Below, one piece after another: positions 8,357 to 17,825 of a DNA stretch of 64,000 nt. Both the position numbers and the translations under genes were made by a program. The notes under the pieces were generated by a model that was not told the origin of the DNA, searched no databases, and worked only from the letters and a program-made list of their open reading frames with translations. Within the stretch, counting starts at the first letter, position 1, and every line of letters starts with the position of its first letter. Origin of the DNA: JACWAE01 sp963847595 (GTDB lineage Bacteria; Chloroflexota; Dehalococcoidia; SZUA-161); the NCBI GenBank assembly GCA_963847595.1, contig CAWKAJ010000002.1, positions 62,001-126,000 on the forward strand, in the 5' to 3' direction.

Positions 8357-8806
8357 ATGACAACTATCCAGATTTATGATGCCAGGCAGAACAGGGTGGT
8401 GACCGTGGAGAAAATCGAGAAGTCGGACGTGGAATGGAAGAAGCTGCTGACCAGAAAGCAGTACGAAATCACCACCAGGAAGGGAACAGAAGCTCCGGGC
8501 TCCTGCCCCTTTGACCGAGTCCACGAACCGGGTATTTTCCAGTGTGTGCGGTGTGGCACAGACCTTTTTCGCAGTTCCACCAAGTTCGAATCGGGGACAG
8601 GCTGGCCCAGTTTTTATGAACCAATATCGCCGCTGAACGTGGTTGAGCAGCCTGACAATAGTCTTGGAATGGTGCGCACTGAAGTGCTATGTGCCCGGTG
8701 TGGCTCCCATCTCGGCCATGTTTTCAATGACGGCCCGCCGCCAACAGGTAAACGCTATTGTATGAACGGCTTTGCGCTGAAGTTCGCGCCCGAGGGCCAG
8801 CTGTGA
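8357..8806 (+). CDS. msrB: Peptide methionine (R)-S-oxide reductase
   Basis: Cytosolic repair enzyme that reduces the R epimer of methionine sulfoxide in proteins. About 149 residues. Zinc is held by two CxxC pairs, CVRCG and CARCG; the SGTGWPSFYEP stretch and GHVFNDGPPPTGKRYC are family hallmarks, the last Cys being the catalytic one (RYCMNG). I start at ATG 8357, which begins MTTIQIYDARQNR and follows a GGGA site; the frame is open upstream but without similarity. Its stop overlaps the start of msrA by four bases, so the two epimer-specific reductases are translationally coupled. Confidence 0.92.
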   Translation: MTTIQIYDARQNRVVTVEKIEKSDVEWKKLLTRKQYEITTRKGTEAPGSCPFDRVHEPGIFQCVRCGTDLFRSSTKFESGTGWPSFYEPISPLNVVEQPDNSLGMVRTEVLCARCGSHLGHVFNDGPPPTGKRYCMNGFALKFAPEGQL

Positions 8807-9351
8807 ACCAGAGTGCCCTATCGGAAGTTGCGACTCTGGCAGGCGGCTGTTTCTGGTGCATCGAGGCGGTCTTCCGGGAGGTTGACGGTGTAGAGGGCGT
8901 AGTCTCCGGCTACACAGGCGGCACCATCGTAAATCCTACCTACGAGCAGGTCTGTAGCGATAAGACAAGCCATGCGGAGGCGGTTCAGGTGACCTTCGAT
9001 CCTGCCAAGATTTCATACCGGGAAATCCTGGAGATTTTCTTTTCGGTTCACGACCCGACGACACTGAACCGGCAGGGTATGGATACGGGCACACAGTACC
9101 GCTCAGCAATCTTCTATCACAACGAGCAGCAAAAAGCCATCGCCGAAGAACTCATCGGGGAACTCAATAAAGCTAACCTCTGGAAGAAACCCATCGTGAC
9201 GCAGATTGTCTCTCTAAACAAGTTCTACCCTGCAGAAGACTACCACCGGGAATATTTCTCACGGCATCCGGAACAGGCATACTGCCAGATGGTGATTTCG
9301 CCCAAGGTCAACAAGTTCCGCAAACAGTGGGCAAAGCGGCTTAAGAGATGA
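8803..9351 (+). CDS. msrA: Peptide methionine (S)-S-oxide reductase
   Basis: Partner of msrB, acting on the S epimer of methionine sulfoxide. I start at GTG 8803, whose GTGA overlaps the msrB TGA and has an AGGG site; this gives 182 residues, normal for MsrA. The catalytic GGCFWCIEAVF motif is at residues 13-23; GVVSGYTGG, HAEAVQVTFDP, GTQYRSAIFYH and FYPAEDYHREYF are all intact. A second, resolving Cys is present near the C-terminus (AYCQMV). With the superoxide dismutase and rubrerythrin-like genes farther on, this shows that the organism meets oxidants. Confidence 0.93.
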   Translation: MNQSALSEVATLAGGCFWCIEAVFREVDGVEGVVSGYTGGTIVNPTYEQVCSDKTSHAEAVQVTFDPAKISYREILEIFFSVHDPTTLNRQGMDTGTQYRSAIFYHNEQQKAIAEELIGELNKANLWKKPIVTQIVSLNKFYPAEDYHREYFSRHPEQAYCQMVISPKVNKFRKQWAKRLKR

Positions 9352-9465
9352 TCGACAAAATAGTAAATTATTAAGCTTGAGTTTTCGTTAGGGGTAACAG
9401 GCAATCTCAATTGCACATTCTAGCGATTTGTTGAGTTAGCTCTTCTTCCTCTCAGGATGCGACCC

Positions 9466-9524
9466 AATCAAGGAGTCGAAACACTAATCAGGGAGTCGCC
9501 GTAAATTCAGAATTCCGACTCCTT
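9466..9524. repeat. Direct and inverted 8-13-bp repeats beside the tRNA-Lys fragment
   Basis: AATCAAGGAGTCG (9466-9478) recurs as AATCAGGGAGTCG (9486-9498), exactly 20 bp apart, two helical turns. AAGGAGTCG (9470-9478) has an exact inverted copy CGACTCCTT at 9516-9524, three bases before the tRNA fragment. The layout is like integrase arm sites or an operator next to an attachment core. Confidence 0.55.
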
Positions 9525-9526
9525 AA

Positions 9527-9571
9527 CTTTTAAGCAGTGCGTCGCGCGTTCGAGTCGCGCCAGGGACGCCA
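9527..9571 (+). other. 3' half of a tRNA-Lys(TTT), from anticodon loop to CCA
   Basis: Reads as anticodon loop cttttaa (anticodon TTT), 3' anticodon-stem strand gcagt, variable loop gcgtc, T arm gcgcg-ttcgagt-cgcgc (five perfect pairs), acceptor strand cagggac, discriminator g and CCA. The bases before the loop do not pair with the stem and no GTCCCTG acceptor strand exists upstream, so the gene is cut exactly at the anticodon loop, the classic crossover place of tyrosine integrases. It is most likely an att-site remnant, not a functional tRNA. Confidence 0.68.
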
Positions 9572-9787
9572 GCTTCAAATCACACACTTAACCGGTCTCC
9601 GTTTTTCCCTCGTCAGCTTCATATATTTCATTTCTGCACCAAGGCAGCGTGTCGCGGATTCCGCCTGGTCTAAATCATTAGTACAAGAACATGCGGATAT
9701 TCGCGGGAGCCTGCTTACCATGCATGCTTGACAAACTTGGATGATACTGGCATAAGAGTGGTGGGTTATGCTCGCCCGGAGGTGTCG

Positions 9788-10540
9788 ATGCTAGCTATAT
9801 TCGGTGCATTTGGTGAGGAGATAATAGACTTCCGAAGACAGATGGGCATAGAGGAAGTAGTTGCTAAGCCGGTTTGCAGGCTGTACCGGGGCAAATTCAA
9901 AAACAAAGATACGCTGTTGGTGCAGACCGGGATGGGCAAGGAGCGAGCTGAGAACGCAACACGGTTCACTCTGGAACACTATCCTGTGACCGCAATAATC
10001 TCTCTCGGCTTTGCAGGTGGTCTGGCGCCGGAGCTAAGGATCGGCGAGGTCGTGGTATGCTCAACACTGCTGTGTGCTCCCGGAACGGAATGGAGAGGGG
10101 AGAAGCTGGAACCATTGGCTCCAGATGCCAATCTGCTTTCTCTGGCATCACAGGGAGTTGAGGACAAGGCAACCCGCTTTTGTCTGGGCAGCGGTGTCAC
10201 AGTGCTGCAACTGGATTCCAATCGCCAAAAGATGCAGGAGTTGAGCAAGACCTTTCATGCGTTTATCGTGGATATGGAAAGCTACTGGATCGCCAGAATA
10301 GCCTCAGCCGAACGGATTCCTTTTATAGCCATTCGCTCCATTTCGGACAATATCCGGAGTAGCGTACATCCTTTCGACCAGATTCTGGCTCCTGATGGCA
10401 GTTTGCTCTTGAGGAAAGCGGTGCTTTGCTTTCTTTCGCATCCGCAGTATCTGGTGAACGTGTTTACCCTCTACAGACACACGCGGCCGGCAAAGAGAAA
10501 CCTGGCGGCTGTTGTGGGTCAACTGGTGAGCAAGATTTGA
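9788..10540 (+). CDS. Purine/nucleoside phosphorylase or MTA/SAH nucleosidase family protein
   Basis: Member of the PNP/UDP phosphorylase superfamily, about 250 residues. I start at ATG 9788, which has a strong GGAGGTG site 3 bases upstream and gives MLAIFGAFGEEI, the usual start of MTAN-like proteins; the TTG 60 bases upstream has no site. Visible: QTGMGKERAENATRF, ISLGFAGGLAPELRIGEVVV (ribose/phosphate loop) and VDMESYWIARIASAERIPFIAIRSISDN, with the Met-Glu pair that binds the ribose. The long Arg/Lys-rich tail resembles proteins annotated as hopanoid-associated phosphorylases. Exact substrate is not determinable. Confidence 0.8.
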   Translation: MLAIFGAFGEEIIDFRRQMGIEEVVAKPVCRLYRGKFKNKDTLLVQTGMGKERAENATRFTLEHYPVTAIISLGFAGGLAPELRIGEVVVCSTLLCAPGTEWRGEKLEPLAPDANLLSLASQGVEDKATRFCLGSGVTVLQLDSNRQKMQELSKTFHAFIVDMESYWIARIASAERIPFIAIRSISDNIRSSVHPFDQILAPDGSLLLRKAVLCFLSHPQYLVNVFTLYRHTRPAKRNLAAVVGQLVSKI

Positions 10541-10544
10541 ATAT

Positions 10545-11972
10545 TCAATGTGCTCCGGTGAGTGCCTGATTCAGGCTGGATTTGACCCGGGAATAATAAG
10601 CGGCGGTGGCAAGTGCTTTAATAGCGAGTTCGATATCGAAGTAAGCCGGCAACCCGCGTCCCTGCACCTGACGTGACAGTTCCTCCATCGGGGTAAGCTC
10701 TGTTCCATAGATCCAGATGCTCATCGGCTTTGTAACATTCTTCATCACCCGGTCAAATATATCCATATACACCGGTGTTTCTGCGCCCGAGCTAGCATAG
10801 AGGGTGGCAGTTACACAATCTACATTTGGGTCATCCAGCACTGCAGCGATCGTCTCTTCCATTACAGGCAGTGGATTGTCTGTAACAGGTATAATCGGAC
10901 CAAGATCAACTGGATTGCGGGCAAGTTGGGGGGACAACTTGGACAACCTGCTGACTGTTGCTGGCGAAAAGTCAGCGATGGTCAGTCCGCATTCTTCCGC
11001 GGTATCGACCGATGCCACTCCCACGCCACCGGTAAATGTGATGATAGCGATTCTATTGCCCCGGGGAAGAGGCTGATTAACGAACACCCTGGGTATTTCC
11101 CAAAATTCTCGCCAGGTATTTAAACGAATAGCGCCGGCCTGCCTGAACGCAGCATCGTAGATTCTCTCGCTTCCGGCAAGTGAGCCTGTATGAGAGGCAG
11201 AGGCTTTGGCACCTCGCTCAGTTCGCCCCGGTTTCAGGAGCAACACTGGCTTGCGCGCTGCTACCTTCTGGACGGTATCTATGAATTTGTGCCCATCTTT
11301 AACATCCTCAATATGCATGGCGATTACACTGGTCTGAGGGTCGTCTGACAGGTAGTTCAAGAGGTCAACCTCATTCACATCGCACTTGTTGCCCAAGTCA
11401 CACATCTTGCTGATAGGATAAGCCTGGTCTTTCAAAGGTTGTCCCTGGGCACCAACAATACCGCTCTGGCTGCAGTAAGCTATGTTCCCCTTATGAATCT
11501 TGTCGTAGCTAATGAAGTAGGGATTAGTCACTAAACCGCTCTCGGTGTTGAGGATGCCGATGGTGTTAGGCCCTATGATGCGGAGCCCGGTGCGATGGCT
11601 TATTTCCACAAGTTGTCGCTGGAGCCGGGCTCCGGCCTCTCCGGTCTCGGCAAAACCATCAGATACGATAATAGCAGCCTTCACACCTTTCTGTGCACAT
11701 TGGTCGATGATCCCTGGTACCGTCTGCTTAGGCGTAATCACGATTGCCAAATCGATCGGGTCTTCCACAGCACCCACATCGGGATAGGCCCTCAAGCCAA
11801 GAGCCTCTTTATATGATGGGTTGACAGGATAGATTCGACCAGTAAAATTGAATTGACGCATATTCTTTATTGCTGTATAACCAAGCCCTCCCCATTCGTT
11901 CAGGGAACCTATTACAGCTATTGCTTCAGGCTCAAAAAAGGCTCTGATGTCGCTATTTGCATGTGAATCCAT
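10545..11972 (-). CDS. CoA-binding, acetate-CoA ligase (ADP-forming) alpha-subunit-like protein
   Basis: Belongs to the ADP-forming acyl-CoA synthetase/succinyl-CoA ligase-like superfamily. From the N-terminus: CoA-binding Rossmann domain (AVIGSLNEWGGLGYTAIKNM), flavodoxin-like ligase domains with IGPNTIGILNTESGL, CSQSGIVG, and the ASASHTGSLAG motif whose His is phosphorylated in the reaction. The ATP-grasp beta domain is not present and not encoded next door, so it needs a separate beta subunit or has another acyl-CoA role. I start at ATG 11972, which has GAGG six bases upstream; an in-frame ATG at 12044 gives an unrelated N-terminus. About 475 residues. Convergent with the phosphorylase gene, only four bases apart. 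Confidence 0.85.
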   Translation of the reverse strand: MDSHANSDIRAFFEPEAIAVIGSLNEWGGLGYTAIKNMRQFNFTGRIYPVNPSYKEALGLRAYPDVGAVEDPIDLAIVITPKQTVPGIIDQCAQKGVKAAIIVSDGFAETGEAGARLQRQLVEISHRTGLRIIGPNTIGILNTESGLVTNPYFISYDKIHKGNIAYCSQSGIVGAQGQPLKDQAYPISKMCDLGNKCDVNEVDLLNYLSDDPQTSVIAMHIEDVKDGHKFIDTVQKVAARKPVLLLKPGRTERGAKASASHTGSLAGSERIYDAAFRQAGAIRLNTWREFWEIPRVFVNQPLPRGNRIAIITFTGGVGVASVDTAEECGLTIADFSPATVSRLSKLSPQLARNPVDLGPIIPVTDNPLPVMEETIAAVLDDPNVDCVTATLYASSGAETPVYMDIFDRVMKNVTKPMSIWIYGTELTPMEELSRQVQGRGLPAYFDIELAIKALATAAYYSRVKSSLNQALTGAH

Positions 11973-12334
11973 AACAAACCTCGTGGTTAATTTGATGCCT
12001 CCAATGTTCATGACATTGAGATTGATTCTAACCATTTGCTCCAAATAAAGTCAATGATTCCCTGATCCCCCACCAGGTCATTGAACTGCTCCTTGTGTTA
12101 AGGGCACTGTTATGTAAAGCTGCTGGAAAGCCTCAGAAGTGGGAGATATACGCCTGGTGAGCGAGGTCAATCACTCAAACGGTCCGTTCGATACACCAAA
12201 TGGTCATATTACGGAAGTCCTCCAATTAGGTAGCAAGAGTTGTATTTGACAGTACCAAATTCCTATTGCTGATTGGGATGGGAGGAGTCATAATCTTAGA
12301 CGAAGGTACTCTTAAAATAGAAGGGATGATCATC

Positions 12335-12940
12335 ATGCAGACAACGTCCGACAAACTAAAGGAGATATGGGGACAGAAGTTCAGACTAGTTAAGAACGGG
12401 CTGGATGAAGCTGAAGTGGCCTCCTTTATCTCTACGTTAACCCGGCAGAAAAATGAGCTCGCTGATAAATTGGAGCACTTGAGCGCTCTAACCAAGCTCG
12501 CAGAAAGCACAGTCGTCGAAGCTGAGAAGCAGGCAAAAAGCATAAGGATGCAAGCGGAGGAAGAGGCAAAAGCACAGGCTGCCAGCATCATTGGCGCTGC
12601 TGAGGAGCAAGCGAAGTCAGAAGGTGACAAGATTATCGCCGAATCCAAGCAACGGGCTGAGGAGGTCGCGCAAACAAAGGTTGCGTTAGCTGAACGCCAA
12701 GCCGAAGAGACAATTAAAAATGCTGAGGCTAAAGCTGAGGAGGCCAAGAGGGTTGCAGAGGAAGAAGCTTCCAGGATTGTGTCTGAGGCAACGGAGAAGG
12801 CCAAAAAGGAAGCGATGCTGATTGCCCAGCAAGCGAATCAGCTACTAATGCGAAGCAGGAAGATGGCAGAACGTGAGATAGCCGAGAAATTCAAAAAGGC
12901 ATGCGACGAGTTGCTTTCAAGCACTAGTGATAATAAATGA
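12335..12940 (+). CDS. DivIVA-domain coiled-coil protein
   Basis: About 201 residues. The N-terminal 45 residues include KFRLVKNGLDEAEVASFIS, matching the short DivIVA membrane-curvature/septum domain. The rest (about residues 50-175) is an Ala/Glu/Lys-rich unbroken coiled coil with 11-residue-like periodicity (EEEAKAQAASIIGAAEE), ending in a charged tail. Such proteins organise cell division, polar growth or envelope positioning; a role here is inferred from the domain only. ATG 12335 is preceded by GAAGGG at a good distance; an ATG three codons earlier also exists. It stands alone, with a perfect TTGACA at 12246 upstream that may be its -35. Confidence 0.75.
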   Translation: MQTTSDKLKEIWGQKFRLVKNGLDEAEVASFISTLTRQKNELADKLEHLSALTKLAESTVVEAEKQAKSIRMQAEEEAKAQAASIIGAAEEQAKSEGDKIIAESKQRAEEVAQTKVALAERQAEETIKNAEAKAEEAKRVAEEEASRIVSEATEKAKKEAMLIAQQANQLLMRSRKMAEREIAEKFKKACDELLSSTSDNK

Positions 12941-13123
12941 CAGATTTCATAGTAGAAACTCCCTCCTTCCCATGCAGATAGGGGTGGCTGCGAAGGTTAT
13001 ATGCAATTTAGGTGAGGGGCAGGGTGAAAATATTTTCGCAGCCACCTTCTATCTTGCTCCAGTCATAGACACAGTATATTGCCGCACCATCCCCAATTAT
13101 TCTATTCAGGGTTGCCTATTAGT

Positions 13124-13243
13124 CTCTTTTCAACCCCCTGAATCACCCGGTCTTGGGGGTGAGGGCACATGCCAGGCGCCCTTACATTAGGGGACCTCGT
13201 TCTCTCACAAGTAAAGGGCTGTGAACTCCTCGTTAGTAAACGC
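13124..13243. repeat. Dispersed intergenic repeat, copy A
   Basis: Begins TCTTTTCAACCCCCTGAATC, continues with a hairpin-like CCGGTCTTGGGGGTGAGGGC and ends with CTCCTCGTTAGTAAACG. Sections match copies at 19886, 24904 and 39257. It fills the gap between the DivIVA-like gene and transketolase (12941-13336), in which I see no gene. Confidence 0.65.
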
Positions 13244-13336
13244 CATCATCAACCTATTATTGACTTAGCAGCGATAGCCAATCATAATCTGTGAGAAGTA
13301 ATCGGCTGAAAAAACGTCGAACCACAAAACGAGATT

Positions 13337-15340
13337 ATGATGACCATAGACGAACTCTGTATTAATACTATTCGCTTTCTGGCTGTAGACGCTGTGCAAA
13401 AGGCTAATTCTGGACATCCGGGCACGCCTCTGGGTGCAGCGCCGATGGCCTATGTGCTGTGGGACAGGTTTCTAAAGCATAACCCCAGTGAACCCAAATG
13501 GCCGGACCGCGACAGATTTATCCTATCACCCGGACACGCATCGGCTATGCTGTATGCCTTGCTGCATCTCACGGGATATGACTTATCGCTGGACGAAATC
13601 AAACGATTCCGGCAGTGGGGAAGCAAAACTCCGGGGCACCCGGAGTTCGGAACAACCCCGGGTGTCGAGACGACAACGGGACCGTTGGGACAGGGATTCG
13701 CTAACGGTGTAGGCATGGCTATAGCCGAGAGATGGCTGGCACAGAACTACAATCGTCCGGGATACGAAATAGTCAATCACTATACCTATGCCATCGTCTC
13801 CGACGGCGATATACAGGAAGGCATTGCCTCTGAAGCTGCGTCGTTGGCTGGCACGTTGCGCCTGGGCAAAATTATCTATCTTTACGATGACAACGATATA
13901 TCTATCGAGGGGAAAACCAATATAGCCTTCGCCGAGAATGTGGCCCAGCGCTTCCAGGCCTATGGCTGGCATGTTATCGGCCCTATCGATGGCATGGATA
14001 TGTCTGTCGTGGAGTCGGCCATCCATATGGCTCAGGCAGAGACAATTCGCCCCAGCCTGATAATTTGCCGCACGATTATAGGCTACGGGAGCCCTAACAA
14101 GGCGGGCACTGCTGCTGCCCATGGCGAGCCTCTGGGCGAGGAGGAGGTACGCCTGACCAAGGAACGGCTAGGCTGGCCCTATAATGAGCCCTTTGCCGTA
14201 CCAGCGGAGGCCCTGGCACATCTCCGTCAGGCCCTGGAGCGAGGCAGGCTGTGGCAGGAGCGCTGGCAGGTCACAATGGATGCGTACCGGCGCGCTTACC
14301 CCAAAGAGGCGGAGCAATTTGAAATAGACCTGCGCGGCGAGCTGCCGATGGGATGGGGCAGCAACCTCGCCAGCCTGTTCGGGGCCGCACAAAAACCTAT
14401 TGCCACGCGGGAAGCCTCGGGGCAGGTGATGAATGCGATTGTACAAAGGGTTCATTCCTTTGTCGGCGGTTCGGCCGACCTGGCCCCTTCTACGAAAACG
14501 CTTTTGAAGGACCATGGACACTACGGTTTTGAAGAATATTCCGCTCACAACATACATTTTGGGGTTCGTGAACATGCCATGGGGGCCATAGCTAACGGTA
14601 TGTCGCTTCATGGTGGCCTAATTCCCTACACCGGCACCTTCCTCATTTTCTATGACTACATGCGCCCGCCGGTTCGTCTGGCTGCCTTCATGGGGATCCG
14701 TGTGATTTTCATATTCACTCATGACTCTGTAGGGTTGGGAGAAGACGGGCCAACGCATCAGCCTATCGAGCAACTGATGGGCCTGCGTGCTGTGCCTAAC
14801 TTGGTGACGATACGTCCTGCGGATGCAACAGAAACGGTGGAGGCATGGAAGGCGGCTCTCGAGCGCAGCAGTGGCCCGACCGCTCTGATACTCAGCCGCC
14901 AGAACCTGCCTGTGCTTGATCACACCGCTCTGGCTCCGGCCAGCGGCCTGCAGAGGGGAGGCTATGTCCTGTGGGAGGCAAAAGCGCCGCCAGACGTTAT
15001 ACTTATCGGCACGGGCTCTGAGGTCCATATCGCACTGGAGGCCGGCGAACTGTTACAGAAAAAGGGTATCGGAGCACGTGTTGTATCCTTGCCTTCGTGG
15101 GAGCTGTTCGACGCGCAGTCGCGGGAATACCGCAACGAGATCTTGCCGAGCAATATACGCGCCCGGGTCTCCATAGAGGCGGCTTCGCCGCTGGGCTGGG
15201 AAAGGTATGTAGGTCTCGAAGGCACTGCGATCGGTGTGCCTCACTTCGGCGCCTCAGCCCCGGAGAAGGTGATCTACGAAAAGTTTGGCCTAACTGCACA
15301 GCGTGTAGCAGATGAAGCGTTAAGGCTTCTTCGGAGATAG
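13337..15340 (+). CDS. tkt: Transketolase
   Basis: Thiamine-diphosphate enzyme of the non-oxidative pentose phosphate pathway, moving two-carbon ketol units between sugar phosphates; cytosolic homodimer. 667 residues, full length. Domain 1 carries AVQKANSGHPGTPLGAAP, SPGHASAMLYALLH and GPLGQGFANGVGMAIAE, with the ThDP/Mg loop SDGDIQEGIASEA. The pyrimidine-binding domain carries GVREHAMGAIANGMSLHGG (catalytic Glu before the HAMG) and FTHDSVGLGEDGPTHQP. A C-terminal domain closes the protein. Two adjacent ATG codons (13337 and 13340) precede TIDELC; the ribosome site is weak. It stands alone and converges with the Lon-like gene 44 bases away. Confidence 0.95.
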   Translation: MMTIDELCINTIRFLAVDAVQKANSGHPGTPLGAAPMAYVLWDRFLKHNPSEPKWPDRDRFILSPGHASAMLYALLHLTGYDLSLDEIKRFRQWGSKTPGHPEFGTTPGVETTTGPLGQGFANGVGMAIAERWLAQNYNRPGYEIVNHYTYAIVSDGDIQEGIASEAASLAGTLRLGKIIYLYDDNDISIEGKTNIAFAENVAQRFQAYGWHVIGPIDGMDMSVVESAIHMAQAETIRPSLIICRTIIGYGSPNKAGTAAAHGEPLGEEEVRLTKERLGWPYNEPFAVPAEALAHLRQALERGRLWQERWQVTMDAYRRAYPKEAEQFEIDLRGELPMGWGSNLASLFGAAQKPIATREASGQVMNAIVQRVHSFVGGSADLAPSTKTLLKDHGHYGFEEYSAHNIHFGVREHAMGAIANGMSLHGGLIPYTGTFLIFYDYMRPPVRLAAFMGIRVIFIFTHDSVGLGEDGPTHQPIEQLMGLRAVPNLVTIRPADATETVEAWKAALERSSGPTALILSRQNLPVLDHTALAPASGLQRGGYVLWEAKAPPDVILIGTGSEVHIALEAGELLQKKGIGARVVSLPSWELFDAQSREYRNEILPSNIRARVSIEAASPLGWERYVGLEGTAIGVPHFGASAPEKVIYEKFGLTAQRVADEALRLLRR

Positions 15341-15383
15341 CGTTGCGATGAGCTTTGAGTTAATGCCTTTTGCGTAGATTCTT

Positions 15384-17825
15384 TCATTTACTCTCTTTCT
15401 TTTCCTCGGCGTAGAAACCCTTGAATTTTTCTGCCATCTCCTTGAGCCTGTTGCTGACCAGGAAGTTGATGGTATTCTCAGGATAACTACCATCTTCGCG
15501 CCTCTCGCCAGCGGCGACACTGGTGAGTATCTCAATTCCTTCGTCGATGGTTCTGGCGGCATAGACGTGGAATTGGCCGCGACGTACCGCTTCCACGACT
15601 TCTTCGCGCAACATGAGATTTCTCAGGTTCTGGTGGGGTATCAGGACTCCCTGGTCGCCGGTCAGCCCTTTGGCCTGGCATACCTGGAAAAAGCCTTCTA
15701 TCTTCTGGTTGACGCCCCCTATAGGCTGTATCTCACCCTTCTGGTTGACGGAGCCGGTAACTGCAGTGTTCTGCTTGATGGGCACTCCGGAGAGACTGGA
15801 CAAGATAGCATAGAGCTCGGTGGACGATGCGCTGTCGCCCTCCACTCCTTCGTATGATTGCTCGAAACACAGGCTGGCGGACAGTGAAAGCGGCTTGTCC
15901 TGGGCATATTTCCAGCCCAGATAGCCGCTGAGTATCATGACTCCCTTATTGTGGATTGGCCCGCTGAGCTCAGATTCTCGCTCGATGTTGATGACACCTG
16001 CGCGCCCGAGGAAGGTTTTGGCCGTAATTCGCGAGGGCTTGCCAAACGCTATATCACCCATAGTGTAAACGCTCAGGCCATTCACCTGCCCCACTACAGC
16101 CCCTTCGACATCTATCATAATGGTGCCTTGAGTTATCATGTCCCGGAGCCGCTCATCGAGCAGGTTATGCCTGAATAACCTCTCGTCAAGGGCTTTTTGC
16201 ACATGAGCAGCAGTAATGAACTTGGCCCCATCCTTTGAGGCCCAATAGTCTGCTTCCTCAATGACATCCTTGACCTGGGCGAACCTCGAGGACAGCTTCT
16301 CCTGGTCGGCCACCATTCTTGCAGAGTACTCGAGAGCTTTTGCCACGCCGCTGGGATCGAAATGTCTGGATTCACACTCCTCGCAGCAACCGGAGATAAA
16401 TGCCGCATAGTCTATCATGTTCTTCTCTGTTCTGTCGATCTCGAAGTTGAAGTCGGCTTTAACCTTAAAAAGCTCCCAGAAGTCCTCGTCTTGCATGGAT
16501 AGTAGCTGGTAGAGCATGGCATCGCCGATGAGGACGATCTTGACCTTTATGGGCATGGGCTCAGGCCTCATTCCCTGGGGAGCGATAAGCCCAAACTGTT
16601 CGAAGGGGTCCTCTATACGTACTTCCCTGTTCTTGATCGCTCTCTTCAACGCGGGCCACACGCCCGGATTGGTGAGCACATCGTACGCACTGAGCAGGAG
16701 GTAGCCGCCATTTGCCAGGTTAACGGCCCCGGGTTTGAGCATGGTGTGGTCGCTTAGGTAGCCACCGAAGAGGAATCGTCTCTCGATCTTGCCGAAGATA
16801 TTGCCGAAATTCGGGTTAGGCTCCATAACCACTGCCGGGCCTTTGCTGTCGCTGTTATCCACGAAAACATTGACCTGGAAGGGAAGAAACGGATTTCTAC
16901 CGCCCATGACCTGGCTCATCGGGACACCGAAAAGCGGGTTCACGGGTTCCTCGGTTGTTTTGAAGAAGTCAAGGTTATCTATAGTATAGGTCTTCAAATC
17001 GGCGAGATACTTGCTGACTTTAGGCAACTTGGAATACTGATCGAACAGAGGAGAAAACAGGCTGGAAACGGTAAATTCACCGACATCTTTGTCGGCCTTG
17101 CGCAACCTCTCAGCCAACTGCTGCTGCACGTTAGTCACTTTATCAAAGCTTCCTTGTAGTTTCTGGCTAAGCTTGGCCTGCTTGGCCTGGAGGTCTTTCC
17201 TCGTGGACTCTTTCAAAGAGAGGAATTGCTTCTCCTCCATGGGCCGACCATCGACCATGGGAATAAGAACCGGCCCGGCTGGCGTCATCTGAATGAAGAA
17301 GCCCTGCTTACGAGCTTCACTGGCTATCTCCTCAAAAACCTCTTGCTGTCTGGCCTGGCCTTCCTCAACCATTTTCTTTGCCTGAGACTTATATTCGTCG
17401 CTGGAGAAGGCTTTGCTTACCTCTTCCCTCACTCTGGCCAGGAGTTCGGTAATCTGGTCGCGAAGTATTTTCCCCTTGCCCTGGGGAAGGCTCACTATCT
17501 GAGGGCGGTCCGGCTCCTGGAAATTGTAAAGGTAGCACCAGTCATCGAGGACAAAGGTTTCTCCCCTGGCTTCCTTCTCCGCTATCAGTCTCTTAATATA
17601 CGTTTTTACCATAGATGTCTTGCCTGTACCGGTCAGTCCGGCCACGTAGATATTGTAGCCATCATTCGGCATGTTCAAACCGAATTCCACCGCTCTGATG
17701 GCGCGGTCCTGGCCGATGAACTCGCGCAGCGGAGACAGGTCCTTAGTGCATTCAAATTTGAACAGGTTCGGGTCACAGCGCCAGCGCAGTTTATCAACCG
17801 GTACTTCGTACTTCTTCGTTTGCAT
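15384..17825 (-). CDS. Lon-family ATP-dependent protease with AAA_32-type domain
   Basis: Cytosolic AAA+ serine protease with a Ser-Lys dyad, 813 residues from ATG 17825, which follows a very strong AAAGGAGG site. The N-terminal region differs from classic Lon. Walker A is AGLTGTGKTSM near residue 70, a long helical insertion follows (residues 140-270), then the rest of the AAA module with GGYLLLSAYDVL, and the proteolytic domain with GVEGDSASSTELYA (Ser near residue 663) and GGVNQKIEGF (Lys near 706). This layout matches the stand-alone LonB/LonC-like group seen in many anaerobes. Likely duty: removal of damaged proteins. An in-frame ATG 33 bases upstream lacks a ribosome site. Confidence 0.9.
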   Translation of the reverse strand: MQTKKYEVPVDKLRWRCDPNLFKFECTKDLSPLREFIGQDRAIRAVEFGLNMPNDGYNIYVAGLTGTGKTSMVKTYIKRLIAEKEARGETFVLDDWCYLYNFQEPDRPQIVSLPQGKGKILRDQITELLARVREEVSKAFSSDEYKSQAKKMVEEGQARQQEVFEEIASEARKQGFFIQMTPAGPVLIPMVDGRPMEEKQFLSLKESTRKDLQAKQAKLSQKLQGSFDKVTNVQQQLAERLRKADKDVGEFTVSSLFSPLFDQYSKLPKVSKYLADLKTYTIDNLDFFKTTEEPVNPLFGVPMSQVMGGRNPFLPFQVNVFVDNSDSKGPAVVMEPNPNFGNIFGKIERRFLFGGYLSDHTMLKPGAVNLANGGYLLLSAYDVLTNPGVWPALKRAIKNREVRIEDPFEQFGLIAPQGMRPEPMPIKVKIVLIGDAMLYQLLSMQDEDFWELFKVKADFNFEIDRTEKNMIDYAAFISGCCEECESRHFDPSGVAKALEYSARMVADQEKLSSRFAQVKDVIEEADYWASKDGAKFITAAHVQKALDERLFRHNLLDERLRDMITQGTIMIDVEGAVVGQVNGLSVYTMGDIAFGKPSRITAKTFLGRAGVINIERESELSGPIHNKGVMILSGYLGWKYAQDKPLSLSASLCFEQSYEGVEGDSASSTELYAILSSLSGVPIKQNTAVTGSVNQKGEIQPIGGVNQKIEGFFQVCQAKGLTGDQGVLIPHQNLRNLMLREEVVEAVRRGQFHVYAARTIDEGIEILTSVAAGERREDGSYPENTINFLVSNRLKEMAEKFKGFYAEEKKESK

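Noticed and set aside
9537..9731. 64-codon frame starting inside the tRNA-Lys fragment
   Set aside because: It begins in the tRNA piece and has no ribosome site; the tRNA reading is more specific.
9728..9787. Upstream TTG start for the phosphorylase-like gene
   Set aside because: No ribosome site there, while ATG 9788 has GGAGGTG and the family start.
13124..13243. Possible CRISPR-like or riboswitch signal in repeat copy A
   Set aside because: The copies are dispersed singly in the genome with no regular spacing, and the fold matches no riboswitch I know.
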